Of a stretch of 64,000 nucleotides of DNA, positions 50,894 through 59,053 are shown one piece after another. Each line of letters starts with the position of its first letter. Position 1 is the first letter of the stretch. The stretch is taken from the NCBI RefSeq assembly GCF_020510685.1, contig NZ_CP075185.1:930001-994000 (forward strand), given 5' to 3'. The DNA comes from Dechloromonas denitrificans. GTDB lineage: Bacteria; Pseudomonadota; Gammaproteobacteria; Burkholderiales; Rhodocyclaceae. The position numbers and the translations under genes were made by a program. The notes under the pieces are model-generated. The model was not told the DNA's origin and did not search any database. It saw only the letters and a program-made list of their open reading frames with translations.

Positions 50894-52051
50894 TCAACGG
50901 CTGGCATAGAGCACCGTTTCGATGGCAAAACCGGTGTAATTCCGGAGGTAGAACTTGTATCCGATATCCAGGGCGGCAAGCTGGAGCGGTATTTCCCAGA
51001 CGTGGTCGGCTGAGTGATAGACGCAAATGCCGAGATCGGGCGCCGATTCCCGGATTAACCGCTCGGCTCCCCTGAGCACCTCCGGTTCGGCGCCCTCCAC
51101 ATCCATCGAAATAAAGGTCGGGTGCAGGCCGGGCAGCGCCTGGTCGAGGGTCACGCACTGAACCACAGAGCTGCCCTGGTCGCTGATCCGCGAACCCAAT
51201 CCGTCGCCGCGGCGGAAAGGCATCTGCCCGCTGTGGCCATAGACGGCGCAGGGCCAGGTCAGAATTCTCTCGGCCAGCGCCGCGGCATGGTGCTGCAGAT
51301 ACTCGGTCAGGCGTGCGTAGATATGCGGCTCCGGCTCGAAGCAGGCAATGGTGTCGACCTTGCCGCAAGTCTGCTGCAGCAGGCGCACGGTGTCGCCGTC
51401 GTAGGCACCGCAGCAGACGTAGCTGCCGTGGCCGCGGGACAGGGGGATGTCGCGCGGGAAATATTGCTCGTCGCGGGGCCGCTGCGGCATCGCTGCGGGT
51501 TTGCGCTGCATGTGGGTTTGCAGGAAGCGCAGATAGACCATCCGGCTTTCGTCGTCGGCCAGCAGATCGAAGGCGCTGAGGATGCGCTGACGATTCTCGC
51601 GGAAATAGTCGAGGCCCCGGAGGGCAGCTTCCGGGGGCTGATTGAACGGGTTATGGATTTCGTAGATATCGTGCAGGAAGACGACATGGGCGAAGCCGAG
51701 CCGGGCAAGACAGGCCTGGATTTCGCCATGCAGGGCGCGGTTGCCGACGCAGATCACGACCAGCCCATCCCGCTGCTCTTCGATGCTCGGCCGGTAATCG
51801 TCCGGCGCGAAGGCGGGGATGCCCTGCCACAGTCCACCATTTGCGAAGGAGCGGTCGAGCACGGCGCGCGGCTGGCAACCGTGCATCTTCATGGCGATCT
51901 CGAAGAACCAGTGGCTACACTCTCCGGCGCCGTAGACGACGATTGGCCGGCCAGCGAGGATCCCCGCCCCGATCGAGTTTTCCGACGTGGCGGCGGGAGC
52001 GGCGAATTCGGCTTCCAGGGCAGTGCGCAGTGCGGACGCGGCTGCCCCCAT
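50894..52051 (-). CDS. FkbM methyltransferase with N-terminal Rossmann-like module
   Basis: The ATG at 52051, just after the upstream stop, gives 385 aa. Residues 34-135 form the extra module (IVVYGAGECSHWFFEIAMKM, AVLDRS, GLVVICVGN). The FkbM domain follows: YVCCGAYDGDTVRLL, CFEPEPH and the intact acidic motif ISMDVEGAEPEVLRGAER. The C-terminal segment (YHSADHVWEIPLQL) is shared with the FkbM protein at 57710-58975, so the two look like paralogues. Probable O-methyltransferase of a sugar. Confidence 0.87.
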   Translation of the reverse strand: MGAAASALRTALEAEFAAPAATSENSIGAGILAGRPIVVYGAGECSHWFFEIAMKMHGCQPRAVLDRSFANGGLWQGIPAFAPDDYRPSIEEQRDGLVVICVGNRALHGEIQACLARLGFAHVVFLHDIYEIHNPFNQPPEAALRGLDYFRENRQRILSAFDLLADDESRMVYLRFLQTHMQRKPAAMPQRPRDEQYFPRDIPLSRGHGSYVCCGAYDGDTVRLLQQTCGKVDTIACFEPEPHIYARLTEYLQHHAAALAERILTWPCAVYGHSGQMPFRRGDGLGSRISDQGSSVVQCVTLDQALPGLHPTFISMDVEGAEPEVLRGAERLIRESAPDLGICVYHSADHVWEIPLQLAALDIGYKFYLRNYTGFAIETVLYASR

Positions 52052-52052
52052 G

Positions 52053-53732
52053 TCAGGCTGCTTCCGGCTGGGCATCGGGGAAAACGGGAATCCCGAACAT
52101 CTCGATGTAGGGTGTCCAGAACGTGCTGGTAGCTGCGAAATTTCGCGCCTTTTCCAGGTATTGCGCCGCCTTTTCCGGCTCGCCCATGCGTTGCAGGCAA
52201 GACCCGGCATAGAAGCAGGCGATTGCATGGTCAGGCTTGACCCGCAGGACTTTCTCGAAGCAGTCGAGTGCTTTCCGATCGTCGCCCAGGCGGACGTTCG
52301 AGTTGTGCACGAAATTGAGTTCGATGTTCATCGCGTAACTGATGTGCTGGATGAACTCGGCCGACCAGTCTGGCGTTTCGATTACGGCTCGCTTGTAGTT
52401 CGCGTTCACCGGACTGTTCACGAAATATTTCTTGTCGATCGCTTCGTCGTACATTTCGCTGCCGGGGATCGGGGTGGCGACGAAAACGCGGAACCAGTCG
52501 CCGTAAACCCCTTTCAGAAACTCGCGGCTTTCGTCGATGTCGGCCTTCGTTTCGCCCGGCATGCCGACGATGATATTGCAGTCGGTGAATATGCCGATCT
52601 CCCGGCAGTCGTCGATGACGCGCTTGACGATGTCCAGCTTGAGCGGCTTGTGCATCACGTCCTTGAGGACCCGCGCGCTGCCCGATTCGACCGGCAGGAC
52701 CAGCTCGTCGATCCCGGTGTCCTTCAACAGCTGGAGAAAGCGCCGGTCGAGCGCGTACAGCGCCAGTGCGTTCTGGAAGAAGATCGCGCCGCCGCGTTCC
52801 TTGATCGCGGCAACGATGTTGTAAGGGCGCTCGCGGCCGCCCATGAAGTGATCGTCCTGGATGATGAAACTCTTCATGCCGTAGCGGGCAATGATCTGGT
52901 CTATGTCTTCGGCCACCCGCTGTTCGCTGTAGTAACGCATTTTCCGGCCGTGGGCCTGATAGGAAGCGCAGAAGGTGCATTTGAAGGGACAGCCGCGTGA
53001 GGTCATGATGGCCAGCGCGCCAGCGCTCTCGGCGCCGACCGCATAACGCGACAGCGTCGGGTTCAGGCGGTAGCCATCGAGATCGAGGATGTCGTAGTCG
53101 AGGAAAGGGATGTCGTCGAGATCCTCGATGAAGGTGTGCTGGAAAGGGTTGCCCACGACCGGGACCTTCTCGCGCGAGATCCACGAATTGTGGCTGGCGA
53201 TCAGCGCCGGCCTGTCCGTCGCCAGCAGCAGATCGCGCAGCGGCAGTTCTCCTTCGCCAAAGCAGATGGCGTCGATGCACGCCGAATCGGCAAAGAAATC
53301 CCGATACATTGCGGTCACCAGGTTTCCGCCGGCCAGGATCGTCGCCTCGGGGAAGCGCTCCCGGCACACCGCGGCGATATCGACGACGCTGTGGTAGGAG
53401 GACGTGAATTGGGCGGAAATGGCGACGACCGTGGGGTTGAATTCGTCGTATTTCCCGGCGAGAAAATGCTGGCGGAAATAGCTTCTGAAATCGCCGAACT
53501 CGAAATCGGATTCCTTCAGCAACTGGACGTTGAAGTCGATGGCCATCGACGTCAGTTCCAGGTGTTTCTTCAGATAGGTGCTCAGCGAGATGATGCCGAG
53601 CGGGATGTCGGTGATCACCGAGCCAAAATTCTTGTCGGATTGTCCCAGCCTGACCGTACCCACGTTGCCCGGCGGCCTGACGAAATCGTCAAAGGTGATG
53701 TTCGGCGGAACGACGAAGAGGATTCTTTCCAT
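52053..53732 (-). CDS. B12-binding radical SAM protein with C-terminal TPR
   Basis: A 559-aa class B-type radical SAM enzyme. The N-terminal part (to about 180) is a cobalamin-binding-like Rossmann domain (VAISAQFTSSYHSVVDIAAV, TILAGGN, CFGEGELPLRDL). The radical SAM motif CPFKCTFC is at 248-255, followed by IIQDDHFMG and NIIVGMPGETKADIDESREF. Family members often methylate unactivated carbons or phosphorus. A short TPR-like tail (KALDCFEKVLRVKPDHAIAC) ends the protein, echoing the TPRs of the OGTs. It overlaps nothing and starts 81 bases after the methyltransferase gene. Confidence 0.88.
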   Translation of the reverse strand: MERILFVVPPNITFDDFVRPPGNVGTVRLGQSDKNFGSVITDIPLGIISLSTYLKKHLELTSMAIDFNVQLLKESDFEFGDFRSYFRQHFLAGKYDEFNPTVVAISAQFTSSYHSVVDIAAVCRERFPEATILAGGNLVTAMYRDFFADSACIDAICFGEGELPLRDLLLATDRPALIASHNSWISREKVPVVGNPFQHTFIEDLDDIPFLDYDILDLDGYRLNPTLSRYAVGAESAGALAIMTSRGCPFKCTFCASYQAHGRKMRYYSEQRVAEDIDQIIARYGMKSFIIQDDHFMGGRERPYNIVAAIKERGGAIFFQNALALYALDRRFLQLLKDTGIDELVLPVESGSARVLKDVMHKPLKLDIVKRVIDDCREIGIFTDCNIIVGMPGETKADIDESREFLKGVYGDWFRVFVATPIPGSEMYDEAIDKKYFVNSPVNANYKRAVIETPDWSAEFIQHISYAMNIELNFVHNSNVRLGDDRKALDCFEKVLRVKPDHAIACFYAGSCLQRMGEPEKAAQYLEKARNFAATSTFWTPYIEMFGIPVFPDAQPEAA

Positions 53733-53813
53733 TGGCTTTTCTGTTATTGGGGCAAGGTGGCTGATATTTTTTTAGCGTTTCGGCAATCTTTGAAAAGATA
53801 TGCAGAAATGCAT

Positions 53814-55052
53814 TTATTGAATTGGATTGAACGGATTCACGATCTCGAAACCAAGCCCCGGTTCCGCCGATAGCTCCGCGTAGATTTCTTCATTATGGGC
53901 AACGCTGGTGATGATCAGGACGGATATGGCCTGATTCAAATCCTCAAGCTTGGTTTTGCCGTGGATCGGAATCGGCAGACCCGAATCAGCACTTGGCTTC
54001 TTGTCGAAAACCATGGCCGGCCAAAGGTCTCGCGGCAGAATGGATTCGAGCAGGTTTTTGCAGTATCCGCCGGCGCCATAAAATGCAACATGCGCCGATC
54101 CATGCTTGATTTGCGCTTCCTGCATGATTGATTGCCAGTAAGCGCTGGCAGAATCGACGCGATTCATGTGATAGGTTGCTTGTCGCCTGATGGTTTCAAT
54201 AAAGTAATCGAAGTAATGCGGCGGGTAGTTCATTTTTATGGATTTCGCTGCGTCGTTCAGGTGCTCTTTGCTGGGCAACAATCGCCACGGCAGCATGAGT
54301 GCCGAAAACAAATCCCGAACATAGCGCCGGGTATCTTCGGTGACGGTAAATGATGCAATGTTCGGTGTGTGAAACTTGTTGAATTCTGCGAAGTCCGGAA
54401 CCAGCTTGTCCGCGACGACCGTATCGTGCAGAACCCGGCAGGCAATCATTGCAGATGAGCCGAACAGGCGGGTGTCCGGGCTGTCCACGTCAAAATGATG
54501 AACCTGGTCGTGAATGACGACCGTTGCGCCGTCTTTCAGGTACGGCAGAATGCAGAGAAAGTTGAGAACTTCTCCGGGAAGGTAGTGCGCGGTATCAAGG
54601 ATGCAGAAATCGATATCGCCACCGATATCTTCGAGGTACGCAGAAATGTCGCGTCCGCAATGCAAGCTCAGCCGGTCGAGCAACTCGGGAAATAGTTTCA
54701 AGGTTTGCTTGGCCGGCAAGTCGGCGTTTATGTCAACCGCATGAAGCAGTGCGGTGGACTCCAACAAATCAAGGGTTTTTAACAGAACAGCCGTGCTCCC
54801 CCCTTTGTTTACGCCAACCTCCAGAACTTTCCTCGGGCTGCGCTCGCGAATCAGGCCGCAGACAAAGGCGCTCTCTTCGGAGGCCATCCCGATGGTGTAA
54901 TCAAACGGATCGTCCTGCGCAGGCGGCGGGAGTTTTGCCTGAACGGCTTCCCGCGGTGCATTCCAGAGGATGGCGGTGACATCGGCAAGAAGTGGCTCGG
55001 CGTCAACGATCGGGCGCACAGCGACAATTTTTTTATTGTCAGGGAAATTCAT
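53814..55052 (-). CDS. Class I SAM methyltransferase with C-terminal Rossmann-like module
   Basis: I use the ATG at 55052 because GAGGA lies 7 bases upstream (412 aa); ATG at 55109 is the longer option. The methyltransferase part (about 50-230) has KVLEVGVNKGGSTAVLLKTL, HAVDIN and IDFCILDTAHYLPGEVLNFL, like the Methyltransf_24/CmcI-type group. Residues 318-412 form the extra module (HVAFYGAGGYCKNLLES, MVFDKKPSAD, VLIITSVAHNEEIY). Codon use and A/T content in the first 20 codons look lower-GC than neighbours. The substrate is probably a sugar or a lipid-linked sugar; this is inference. Confidence 0.85.
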   Translation of the reverse strand: MNFPDNKKIVAVRPIVDAEPLLADVTAILWNAPREAVQAKLPPPAQDDPFDYTIGMASEESAFVCGLIRERSPRKVLEVGVNKGGSTAVLLKTLDLLESTALLHAVDINADLPAKQTLKLFPELLDRLSLHCGRDISAYLEDIGGDIDFCILDTAHYLPGEVLNFLCILPYLKDGATVVIHDQVHHFDVDSPDTRLFGSSAMIACRVLHDTVVADKLVPDFAEFNKFHTPNIASFTVTEDTRRYVRDLFSALMLPWRLLPSKEHLNDAAKSIKMNYPPHYFDYFIETIRRQATYHMNRVDSASAYWQSIMQEAQIKHGSAHVAFYGAGGYCKNLLESILPRDLWPAMVFDKKPSADSGLPIPIHGKTKLEDLNQAISVLIITSVAHNEEIYAELSAEPGLGFEIVNPFNPIQ

Positions 55053-55135
55053 CAACCGATCCTCAAGATTTAATGCAGTCAGCGCTGGTTGTTCTACTAA
55101 TAAAGACATGTCTTTACGGTGGCGTACGGCGTGGC

Positions 55136-56398
55136 TTAAGAGCAGCCATCATTCACCGGCTGGATTGGGCGCGGTTGCTTGCGTTTTGATTTCGGCAGCT
55201 GAATTCCGGCGGGAACGAAATTCCTGTTGTCGGCCGGGCAAAAATCGCAGGCGCTCAGCGCGCTTTTCCGGTTGGCCAGGGCGCGGATTTCCGCGGTTAG
55301 TTCCGCACAGCCGGTCTGGTATTTTCCGACATCGACGAAATCCCCAGGCAGTTCCGGAATCAGTTTCAGTTCCTGCGTGAAATTTGAAAATGTGCAGCGA
55401 TGGACTTTGCCATTCATGATCTGGCAGCAGATCATGGTGTTCGCGATGCAGTTGGTGAAAACTTCCGCGTTCTTTTCCGGACTGCGCTTTCTTGGATAGA
55501 TCGGAGTCTGCATTCCCCAGTCATTCCCCTGGTAGCGGTAGTAGTCCACGAATATCTGCCGACCAGCGCAGGCTTCGGCGAGTTGGGCGATCTTGCTGGA
55601 GTAGGGGCCGTAGTCGGAAACAATGACGCATGCCCCGTGCCGCTGCATCGCGTCGAGCACCGACGCCTTCGGGACGAGGGTGCCGTTGGTGACAAAGTCG
55701 ATAAAAAGCAGATTGGGGATTTTTGAAACGCCCTCGACGATTTCCTCGATTTCCTTGTGCATGAAGGGCTCGCCACCCTGCAGTGCAATGTGATGCACGA
55801 CGTCGAAGGCGCTGCAGTACTTGGCGATGTCATCGACGATACGCGATGCCGGGTAGGTTACCGGCTTGGCGTTGTCCGGAACGAAGGCGCCGCAGTCCTG
55901 GCAATTGAGCGTGCATTTCTGCGTGATGACGTAGGACACCGATGGTGAGCGGCAGGGCGCCGGCGATCCGGGCTCCGGGTAGAGCCGGGCGATGGTCTTG
56001 GCCAGTGCCTCCGGGCCGCATGCGCGCCGCGTGACATCGGAAAAATAACTGAACAGGATATCCGGCATCAAATAACGAATATCCCTGGCCCCGGCCGCGT
56101 CCAAGGTGCCGGCGACGGGCGGATAGTTCGCCGCATCGAGAACGCTGGGCAGGAAACAGGCATCGGGAAAGCGCTCGACCGCCTGTGCCATCGGCATGAC
56201 CGGAATATCGAACAGCATGCCGTGCTTCTTCGGGTTGCTGTCCGTCCAGGCGTCCACCGGCACCTGGAAATGAGCCAGAACTTTGGCGGTATACCAGCCG
56301 CCCCGGCCGGCCCCGACGACGACGACCCGCCGCTGGCTGGCCCGCATCTCGGCGACAAAGCGCGCCAATTCGTCACGATAGACGTCGGCGTGGTTCAT
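55136..56398 (-). CDS. Radical SAM protein with N-terminal Rossmann-like module (rSAM 5)
   Basis: The ATG at 56398 overlaps the upstream stop (ATGA) and has AAGGAAGGA before it, giving 420 aa. Residues 24-115 are the extra module (VVVVGAGRGGWYTAKVLAHF, AWTDSNPKKHG). The radical SAM motif CTLNCQDC is at 162-169, followed by HIALQGGEPFMHKEI. C-terminal cysteines occur in CCQIMNGKVHRCTFS and CDFCPADN. It is clearly a tandem paralogue of the next gene (shared GGEPFxHxEI, CCQIMxG and overall order). Reaction unknown. Confidence 0.9.
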   Translation of the reverse strand: MNHADVYRDELARFVAEMRASQRRVVVVGAGRGGWYTAKVLAHFQVPVDAWTDSNPKKHGMLFDIPVMPMAQAVERFPDACFLPSVLDAANYPPVAGTLDAAGARDIRYLMPDILFSYFSDVTRRACGPEALAKTIARLYPEPGSPAPCRSPSVSYVITQKCTLNCQDCGAFVPDNAKPVTYPASRIVDDIAKYCSAFDVVHHIALQGGEPFMHKEIEEIVEGVSKIPNLLFIDFVTNGTLVPKASVLDAMQRHGACVIVSDYGPYSSKIAQLAEACAGRQIFVDYYRYQGNDWGMQTPIYPRKRSPEKNAEVFTNCIANTMICCQIMNGKVHRCTFSNFTQELKLIPELPGDFVDVGKYQTGCAELTAEIRALANRKSALSACDFCPADNRNFVPAGIQLPKSKRKQPRPIQPVNDGCS

Positions 56399-57678
56399 GG
56401 CTGGGTTCCTTCCTTGAGCAGCCGCTTGATTTTCGCGGAGAGTTGTATCGCCGGTTCGACGAGCGTGACCGTGTTCGGATCGCAATACGAGCAGGAGGCG
56501 AACGCAGCTTCCCGGGTCAGGAAGTTTCTGACCGAGCGCCCGAGCGTATCGGCATCGATGTCGTCGCCGAGCCTGACGAAATCGCCTTCGCTCGGCGGGA
56601 TCAATCCTTGGGCCATGCCGTGGGCCGATACCGGGCAGCGGTACAGCCGTCCGTCCATGATCTGGCAGCATACTTTTGTCGCCATGCACTCACTGTAGAT
56701 TTGCTCGGTTGCCGTGCCTGGCCGCTCGTGCAGCTTGATCGGCGCGGAGCGTAGCCATTTTTCGCTCGGGTCGACGAAATGAATGTCGCAGAAGATGTCG
56801 TGTTTCGCGCATGCCGAAAATATTTCCGCCTGCTGTTTGGAGAGCTTGCCGTAATCGCTTTGGTGCAGGTCGGCCCCGGCGCTCGCCAGGTCACGCAATA
56901 TCTGATCGGTGGGCGAGATATTCCCGTTGGTGATCAGGTTGATGAAGATCAGGTTCGGGATGCTCGAGATTTCCCGGCAGATTGCACCGATTTCCGGATG
57001 CAGGAAGGGCTCCCCTCCGTGCAGGCTGATTTCCGGGACCAGCGTGAAAGCGCTGCAGTAGTGCTTGATGTCCCTGACGATTTCGGCCACCGAGAAATCG
57101 AGCGGCGCGTTGTAGTAGGGGATGCGCTGGCCGCAATCGTAGCAGCGGAGGTTGCATTTCTGGGTGACGACCCCGGTAACGAAAGGGGAAACGAATTCGC
57201 CATGACCAACATCGCCATAGCGGTAGCCGTCGAGCGAATAGTAGTCCGACAGCTTGTTCAGGCTCGCGGCGAGCAGTTGATGATCGCACTTTCTTCCGGC
57301 GACTTCGGTGAGGTAGCCATAAAGAAAACCGTAGGCGTCGTGCTCGGGGATCGCGAACCCCCGGTCGCCGAACCCGCTCTTGACCGCCTGTGCGCTGTTG
57401 CGGCGAAATAGGCCGAAGAGCACGACGGCCCCGGGGTATTCCTTTTCCAGATCGGTGGCGGAGAGGACGCGATAGCCGTGGAATCCGTCACTGGCCTTCC
57501 GCGCATCGTTGTCGCAGAAGCAGTCGATCCGGACGCCCCGCGCTTCCAGCGCCTTCATGATGTACCAGCCGGCCTTGGCCGCGCCAAAAACAGCAACGCC
57601 CTTGCCGTTATCTGCTGCCGCTCGCGCGCAGCGGTCGATCATCTCTCGATATTCCCGGGATGCTGTCTGGGTGACCAT
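56395..57678 (-). CDS. Radical SAM protein with N-terminal Rossmann-like module (rSAM 6)
   Basis: A 427-aa paralogue of the preceding protein. Residues 26-115 are the extra module (GVAVFGAAKAGWYIMKALEA, DCFCDNDARK). The motif CNLRCYDC is at 175-182, followed by EISLHGGEPFLHPEIGAICR and a C-terminal Cys set (VCCQIMDGRLYRCPVSAHG, CSYCDPNT). It lies 31 bases after the FkbM gene. Two near-neighbour copies with the same domain order suggest successive or stereo-different steps on one sugar, which is only inference. Confidence 0.9.
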   Translation of the reverse strand: MVTQTASREYREMIDRCARAAADNGKGVAVFGAAKAGWYIMKALEARGVRIDCFCDNDARKASDGFHGYRVLSATDLEKEYPGAVVLFGLFRRNSAQAVKSGFGDRGFAIPEHDAYGFLYGYLTEVAGRKCDHQLLAASLNKLSDYYSLDGYRYGDVGHGEFVSPFVTGVVTQKCNLRCYDCGQRIPYYNAPLDFSVAEIVRDIKHYCSAFTLVPEISLHGGEPFLHPEIGAICREISSIPNLIFINLITNGNISPTDQILRDLASAGADLHQSDYGKLSKQQAEIFSACAKHDIFCDIHFVDPSEKWLRSAPIKLHERPGTATEQIYSECMATKVCCQIMDGRLYRCPVSAHGMAQGLIPPSEGDFVRLGDDIDADTLGRSVRNFLTREAAFASCSYCDPNTVTLVEPAIQLSAKIKRLLKEGTQP

Positions 57679-57709
57679 GAATCTCTCGTGCCTCAGTTAA
57701 CGTAACGGT

Positions 57710-58975
57710 TCAAGGTATGGCGAACAGGTCGGTGTCGGACAGATGGTAGGTGCCGTGCCGCAGATACAGGTCATAGCCGGGGTTGTAGGAGTGTACGAGC
57801 AGGGGGATTTCGTAAATGGCTTCCAGCGAGTGATAGACGCCGAGCGCGAGTTTGGGTCGGTGTCTGGCTATGGTTTTCCTGGCACCTTTGAGCAGTTTGG
57901 GAATGATGTTGGCACCCGGGTCCATTTTGATCAGCGTCGCCGGCTTTTCGTTCAGGAAATTATCCAGGGTGACGATCCTGACTTCATGCTCTCCGGCGGC
58001 GTGCTCGATGCCGACATGGAAGCGGTCCTCCTGGTCAGAGGTCAGGAAGCGAACCGTTCCGTCTTCGTCGCCGAGGCCCATGGCGTGGCATTCGGTGTTC
58101 GGTATGTTCTCGCATACCTTGTGCAGAGCCGCGAAACACGGCGGGTCCGGCTCAAAGGCAATGATCGAATCGTAAGTGACGCCCTGTTTCCGGCAGGCAT
58201 CAACGAAAGTCAGGATGGTGTCGCCATCGAAGGCGCCGACGTCGATATAGATCTCACCGTCCCGCAGGCGCAGGACATCGTTGTTGAAGTAATAGCGGTC
58301 TTCGGTCGTGCCGTCGCAACCGAACATGCCGAACTCGCGGTATGGCTCGCTGAATTCGGTGATGAATTTTTTCAGCAGCGCGAGATTTCCTCCGGAAGCG
58401 AGCAGGGCCAGCTTGGTGACGAACAGATCCTTCGATTTCTGATCGGACAGGAGTTCGTAGGTTTTTTCGACCTTGTCGCCATCCCTGATCAGGATGTCCT
58501 GCATCGATAACGGTTGGTAGTACTTGGCGAATCCCGAAATCAGCGTCTGGCTGCCGACCATCGCGCAGGAATAGAGAAAGTTGGTGTTCGGGTCATCCGG
58601 GCGGCAGAGGATCAGGTGCTCCGGTATGCCCATGGCGGAAAGCTGGCGGTGGATGTCGGCCGCGAATTTTCTCGAGGCGATCAGGATCGGCTCGCCGTGC
58701 CAGTGATCCTTCAGCGTCTCTCCGGCGATGACCGGTATCCCGCCGATGCTGCTGCCCGCTTTCGCCAATCCGTTGTCGCAGACGAAGCGTACGGAAATCC
58801 CCTGGTTCTGCATCGTGTGCAGCAGTTCGGCCCCCAGTCCGCCGGCGCCGAACAGGATCACTGTGGTCGGAATCGCTGATTGATCGTGCAGCCGGGCAAA
58901 GAGTACCGGGAGGAACTCCTGGTCCTTGGGCGCGGCATTGGCAATAGCCAGTATTTCGTCGATTACGCGTGGCAT
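57710..58975 (-). CDS. FkbM-like methyltransferase with N-terminal Rossmann-like module and altered active-site motif
   Basis: With the ATG at 58975 (MPRVIDEILA, AAGG upstream) it has 421 aa; ATG at 59041 is the longer option. Residues 36-130 are the extra module (VILFGAGGLGAELLHTMQNQ, FVCDNG, PILIASR). The methyltransferase part keeps IYIDVGAFDGDTILTF and AFEPDPP, but the usual D-x-E-G-A-E motif is replaced by KMDPGANIIP, so both acidic residues of the motif are lost. It may be inactive or have a changed role. It is a paralogue of the FkbM protein at 50894-52051. Confidence 0.85.
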   Translation of the reverse strand: MPRVIDEILAIANAAPKDQEFLPVLFARLHDQSAIPTTVILFGAGGLGAELLHTMQNQGISVRFVCDNGLAKAGSSIGGIPVIAGETLKDHWHGEPILIASRKFAADIHRQLSAMGIPEHLILCRPDDPNTNFLYSCAMVGSQTLISGFAKYYQPLSMQDILIRDGDKVEKTYELLSDQKSKDLFVTKLALLASGGNLALLKKFITEFSEPYREFGMFGCDGTTEDRYYFNNDVLRLRDGEIYIDVGAFDGDTILTFVDACRKQGVTYDSIIAFEPDPPCFAALHKVCENIPNTECHAMGLGDEDGTVRFLTSDQEDRFHVGIEHAAGEHEVRIVTLDNFLNEKPATLIKMDPGANIIPKLLKGARKTIARHRPKLALGVYHSLEAIYEIPLLVHSYNPGYDLYLRHGTYHLSDTDLFAIP

Positions 58976-59053
58976 GGGGTGACCCTTGAAGTATTGAGAA
59001 CGATTTGCCGCATCCGGCATGCTTGACGTGCTGTCCGCCATTCGGACGGCAGG

